DNA of 36,583 bases from Bacteroidia bacterium (lineage in GTDB: Bacteria; Bacteroidota; Bacteroidia; AKYH767-A; OLB10): positions 1 through 36,583 of the forward strand of contig JAGOJO010000022.1 of the NCBI GenBank assembly GCA_017995075.1, read 5' to 3'. Shown here one piece after another: positions 33,567 through 36,583 of the stretch (position 1 is its first letter; the number at the start of each line of letters is the position of its first letter). Under the pieces are notes generated by a model. The model saw only the letters and a program-made list of their open reading frames with translations. It did not search any database and was not told the DNA's origin. Position numbers and translations under genes: made by a program.

Positions 33567-34289
33567 TTAAAACTTTAACTGAGCAATCATTTGCCGCACT
33601 TTCGGAAAAAGGATATTGTTCTCCAAATGAACATGCACATGCAAATCCTCTTCAAAAGATTTTAGTTGTTTAAAATACAACTCAAACAATTTATCATTTA
33701 TCAAAGGCAGTGTATAATTATTACTCAGCTTACGAATCTTTAAGAATGTTTCATCTGCATGATCATGTTCTTTCAGGATCACTTTTAAGGGGTCCACAAT
33801 CATTTTGTAATTCACTTCCGGATCAGCACCCTCCTGCAAGGCTTGTTCTAATTGCTTAATACGGGGAAAAACAATTTCCTCCTCCTTCATCAGGTGATGA
33901 TCAAACTCGGCATTTATACCAGTAAGACAATTTTTAATCTCATCCAATTCCGGAAACCTTGATTTAAATCTGGCCGAAACCTGAAAAGCATGTACCAACA
34001 AAGCAGGAAGAGTAGACTTAATGTAACCATGATGCTTCTCCACTATAAAATCACATAACTCGCCAGGAGAATAGTCTGCCGGATTATCAGCGACCCCCTT
34101 TCTGAAAGACAACACTTGCAATCGATGTAAATCTCTTAGAATTCTGAAATATGTATCTGAATTCACCTCGCAAACTTCCTCCAACGTACTTTGCCCATTA
34201 CAACAAAAGTCAACATGATACCGCTCCAATACTTTTGCAGCATCCGGGTATTGCATTAAAATTCCTGAAATTGTTAGTTTAGAGAGCAT
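33567..34289 (-). CDS. scdA: Iron-sulfur cluster repair di-iron protein (RIC, ScdA/YtfE)
   Basis: Repairs iron-sulfur clusters damaged by nitric oxide or peroxide. From the ATG at 34289 it has 240 residues. The N-terminal ScdA_N (DUF542) domain includes the cysteine pair in DFCCNGQ (27-33). The hemerythrin-like domain has the histidines of HH (86-87), HHLMKEEEIVFP (131-142), EHDHADE (174-180) and HVHLENNILFP (219-229). The frame reaches up to a TTG at 34340, but the ATG gives the standard MLSKLTISGILMQYP opening. An FNR/DNR-like palindrome lies about 97 bases upstream. The gene probably leads a transcript that includes tryptophanase. Confidence 0.91.
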   Translation of the reverse strand: MLSKLTISGILMQYPDAAKVLERYHVDFCCNGQSTLEEVCEVNSDTYFRILRDLHRLQVLSFRKGVADNPADYSPGELCDFIVEKHHGYIKSTLPALLVHAFQVSARFKSRFPELDEIKNCLTGINAEFDHHLMKEEEIVFPRIKQLEQALQEGADPEVNYKMIVDPLKVILKEHDHADETFLKIRKLSNNYTLPLINDKLFELYFKQLKSFEEDLHVHVHLENNILFPKVRQMIAQLKF

Positions 34290-34385
34290 TCCCACATTAC
34301 AACCCCTATTTCTTAAGGAGATATTCGTTCGGCAAATCAATGAATTTAGATTGAGAAAAGGAATGATAAGACAAAAATCATAGAG

Positions 34386-34397
34386 TGATATTTATCA
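34386..34397. promoter_or_regulatory. FNR/DNR-like palindrome upstream of scdA
   Basis: TGAT-ATTT-ATCA with flanks giving GTGAT-N4-ATCAG, four of five bases per half-site against the CRP/FNR consensus TTGAT-N4-ATCAA. It is centred at 34391.5, about 102 bases upstream of the scdA ATG. The nearest downstream -7-like box (TTGATTTG on the minus strand, 34334-34341) would place the centre near -63. Confidence 0.45.
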
Positions 34398-34449
34398 GGT
34401 AAATAGTCGATGGGCATGAATTCACTCTCCCCTCTTAAATCATGAAAAA

Positions 34450-35643
34450 TCAGCCATTCAGTTGTTTACGATAAGATTCTGCTACTTTAAAGAAGCAATA
34501 CAGAATCATCGACAACCACAAACCAGGCAGGAAGAATATCCACCAAACTTCATAATCAAACTTTCCACTTCCGATAGTCCGGCCAAGCGAAGGCACATCA
34601 GGTGGCAAACCCATTCCCATAAAACTCAGGATCGATTCAATATTTGTATTCCCTGAAATCGTATAAATAAACAAAACCACTATCGAAGGCCAGACATTCG
34701 GAAGTACATGCTTCAACATCAATCGTTGACCCTTTACACCCGACATTACAGCAGCATCCAGAAAACTATTTGATTTCAGTCGAATAATTTCACTTCGAAT
34801 CAACCGCGACAATTCGATCCAACCGGTAAATCCAAGCAAAATGATCATACTCAATAAGGAAGGCTTCAACAATTGCATAATAGCGAGTAAAATCACTAGT
34901 CGGGGCAGAGACAATAACAAGCCGGAGATCAATCCAATTATATCATCAATCCGAATTGCGATGTTCGACTGAAGGAATCTCACTTCAACCCGGGTCAGCA
35001 ACCAGTTTAATGGCAAAATGAATATCAGCAACCCAATTAATGCAATCAGCCTGTCCGAATAGATGAGAATATTTTCCTGAATAAATAATATCCAAACGAA
35101 AGCAACAACCGACAATAACAATCTCGCAATATTCGTTTTAATACCAGTTTGAAAATACCAGCCACCAACAAAACCTAATACTGCTGCAAACACCAATGAA
35201 AGACAAGCCCCGGACAATGCGATAATCATCGAATTTCTGGTGCCATAAATAACATCAGCCAACAAATCGTTCCCCCGCAAATTCGTCCCAAGCCAATGCC
35301 TTTTACGAATTGATATTCTCTCTCTCTCACCAGTTTCACTCAGCTGATACTGTTGATCAAATGGCCCCACAAATCCATCATTCAATGGATCCACAGAATT
35401 CGGGCTATACATAAGCAAGGCATTTACCTCCCAGCCATCCGTACTCAGCGAATTCGATTCACCATATTTTTCTGAGGAGAGAAACGGAAAAGAAATATCC
35501 CCTTTATCATACCTTAGTAAAGGACTTTCATTCATCCAAAGTGGAGCCGATATCACTAAAAAAAACACGACGAGCAGAAATCTTCCTTGCCAGGTACGTT
35601 TTAAAAAATCGAATATATTAACCAGGAAACCTTTGACGTTCAT
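34450..35643 (-). CDS. ABC transporter permease, DppC/OppC type
   Basis: The second inner-membrane subunit of a peptide/nickel-type importer. The 397 residues are longer than the usual 300. After a membrane segment at 21-37 there is a periplasmic stretch (40-115) and HWLGTNLRGNDLLADVIYGTR (116-136), a hallmark of the family. Hydrophobic segments follow at about 139-160, 171-190, 199-216, 234-259, 262-276 and 318-332. The EAA loop that contacts the ATPase is SEIIRLKSNSFLDAAVMSG (284-302). The pair of hydrophobic segments at about 171-216 looks like an insertion absent from classic DppC. The start ATG overlaps the preceding permease stop by 4 bases. Neither an ATPase nor a binding protein is in view. 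Confidence 0.87.
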   Translation of the reverse strand: MNVKGFLVNIFDFLKRTWQGRFLLVVFFLVISAPLWMNESPLLRYDKGDISFPFLSSEKYGESNSLSTDGWEVNALLMYSPNSVDPLNDGFVGPFDQQYQLSETGERERISIRKRHWLGTNLRGNDLLADVIYGTRNSMIIALSGACLSLVFAAVLGFVGGWYFQTGIKTNIARLLLSVVAFVWILFIQENILIYSDRLIALIGLLIFILPLNWLLTRVEVRFLQSNIAIRIDDIIGLISGLLLSLPRLVILLAIMQLLKPSLLSMIILLGFTGWIELSRLIRSEIIRLKSNSFLDAAVMSGVKGQRLMLKHVLPNVWPSIVVLFIYTISGNTNIESILSFMGMGLPPDVPSLGRTIGSGKFDYEVWWIFFLPGLWLSMILYCFFKVAESYRKQLNG

Positions 35644-36583
35644 TTTTCGGCAGTGTTTTTAAGACGAGGATCAATCAATGCAACCAACACATCCGTCAAT
35701 GGATAAATCAAAATTGTAAAACCGCCAACAATTAATAATACGCCAGCGATTACCGGAAAATCCCGTACATCACAAGCCTGAATGATAATAGTCCCCATAC
35801 CATTCAATGTAAAAAGATAATCCATAATAATTGAACCGCTGATTAAGGCAGGGAACAAATTTAAAAGAGAGATAATATAAGGAACAGTAATATTTTTCAA
35901 TGCGCGCGAAAATAAAATCTGAGATTCACTCAACCCCTTGGCACGCAAGGTCACTACATATGGCTTCGCAGTTTCCTCCAATAGCATTTCATATACAAAC
36001 TGCGAATGATATATATAGGTAGTACAGGCCATCGCTACAAATGGTATGACAAAATTCCGCCATTGATACACAATCGACAGCAACCAATCTGCAACAGAAC
36101 CGTCGGTAGTTAAAACAGGAGCAGAAGATGGAAGCAAGTTAAGAAAAAGCGGACTGGCAAGAAAGTACAACAGTAAAACAGCAACCCAAAACATCGGCAT
36201 TGAATACACTAAAACCGATAACACATGTCCCACACGCACCCATCGGCTATTTTTCTTCAGTGTTAAAAACGCACCCGACAACAACGAAAGAGGGGCGCAT
36301 ACGATAATAGTACCTATTGCAAGCAACATTGAAAGCAAAAACGGAAATTTCAACAACGAGCTAACCTGCCTTCCCCTACTCCAGGAGAAACCCAAATCAC
36401 CCAGAAGTACTCCATCTGACGACAAGGCATATCTTGTATCTGTATCCGGATGACCAAAAATCCAACGATGAAATTTATTATCTGAATTAACTGTAAAGAC
36501 AGGAACCCACTTTCTCCAACCATTTTCTTCACTGGAAATCAATAATTCTGCCCAGAACTTTTTCAACGCTGAATCATCAGATC
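35640..36583 (-). CDS. ABC transporter permease, DppB/OppB type (5' end cut by window edge)
   Basis: The first inner-membrane subunit of the same importer. The frame is open up to base 36583 (codons encoding SDDSAL precede the TTG at 36566), so the start and the first membrane segment are outside. What is present begins in the periplasmic loop with FGHPDTDTRYAL and GDLGFSWSRGRQVSSLL. Five hydrophobic segments follow. The EAA loop is about TLRAKGLSESQILFSRALKN, and the C-terminus ends near VALIDPRLK. The substrate could be oligopeptides or another small compound; the sequence does not say. It is translationally coupled to the DppC-type gene by a 4-base overlap. Confidence 0.88.
   Translation of the reverse strand, partial: SDDSALKKFWAELLISSEENGWRKWVPVFTVNSDNKFHRWIFGHPDTDTRYALSSDGVLLGDLGFSWSRGRQVSSLLKFPFLLSMLLAIGTIIVCAPLSLLSGAFLTLKKNSRWVRVGHVLSVLVYSMPMFWVAVLLLYFLASPLFLNLLPSSAPVLTTDGSVADWLLSIVYQWRNFVIPFVAMACTTYIYHSQFVYEMLLEETAKPYVVTLRAKGLSESQILFSRALKNITVPYIISLLNLFPALISGSIIMDYLFTLNGMGTIIIQACDVRDFPVIAGVLLIVGGFTILIYPLTDVLVALIDPRLKNTAEK

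Noticed and set aside
1..36583. Mobile elements, CRISPR arrays, tRNA or rRNA genes, defence islands
   Set aside because: No transposase or integrase, no spaced repeat array, no cloverleaf-like stretch in the short gaps, and no known defence gene was found.

Overview
The window is a gene-dense chromosomal segment from a member of the Bacteroidota. The evidence is a set of lineage-typical genes (DUF4294, an OmpH/Skp-like anchored protein, a TPR-ribH pair, a GldM-C-terminal-like secreted protein, a TPR-hybrid histidine kinase, a 500-residue-class AccC, a bacterial GH3 protein) together with promoter -7 boxes of the form TAnnTTTG and the near absence of strong Shine-Dalgarno sites. The thioesterase / split nucleotidase / dnaA / LMW phosphatase neighbourhood suggests a Flavobacteriales-like relative, but that placement is inference.

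Layout. 1-1807: C-terminal part of an SppA protease, convergent with an M50/CBS site-2 protease. 1906-6679 (+): a PolX-family protein with an intact PHP domain but a degenerate polymerase site, a GH3 acyl-adenylase-like protein, an overlapping secreted hypothetical and a deoxynucleoside kinase, closed by a strong terminator. 6728-14207: Skp-like protein (-), prfC (+), then an esterase, DUF4294, accC, a fatty acid hydroxylase and sucC, all on the minus strand. 14378-19688: bcp (+), prmC (-), a tight plus-strand operon ribD / DMT transporter / YigZ / M42-like peptidase, and a thioesterase (-). 19709-24812 (+): a split 5'-nucleotidase (lipoprotein substrate-binding half and Tat-type catalytic half), dnaA with a repeat-rich leader, a LMW phosphatase, a TPR membrane protein and ribH. 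24813-28239: a hybrid sensor kinase (-) divergent from a small secreted protein (+). 28339-34289 (-): RIC iron-sulfur repair protein, tryptophanase, B12-dependent ribonucleotide reductase and QueD. 34450-36583 (-): two permeases of an oligopeptide-type ABC transporter, the second cut by the window edge.

Most of this is housekeeping: translation (prfC, prmC), nucleotide supply (dNK, nrdJ), riboflavin synthesis (ribD, ribH), central carbon and lipid metabolism (sucC, accC, hydroxylase) and envelope proteostasis (SppA, M50, Skp-like). I see no mobile element, CRISPR array, tRNA, rRNA or defence island, and no intergenic gap above about 170 bases. I do not see a clear new multi-gene system. The best leads are the polymerase-dead PolX, an FNR/DNR-like palindrome in front of the RIC-tryptophanase genes, a tandem palindromic repeat in front of nrdJ, and helically phased direct repeats in the dnaA leader.
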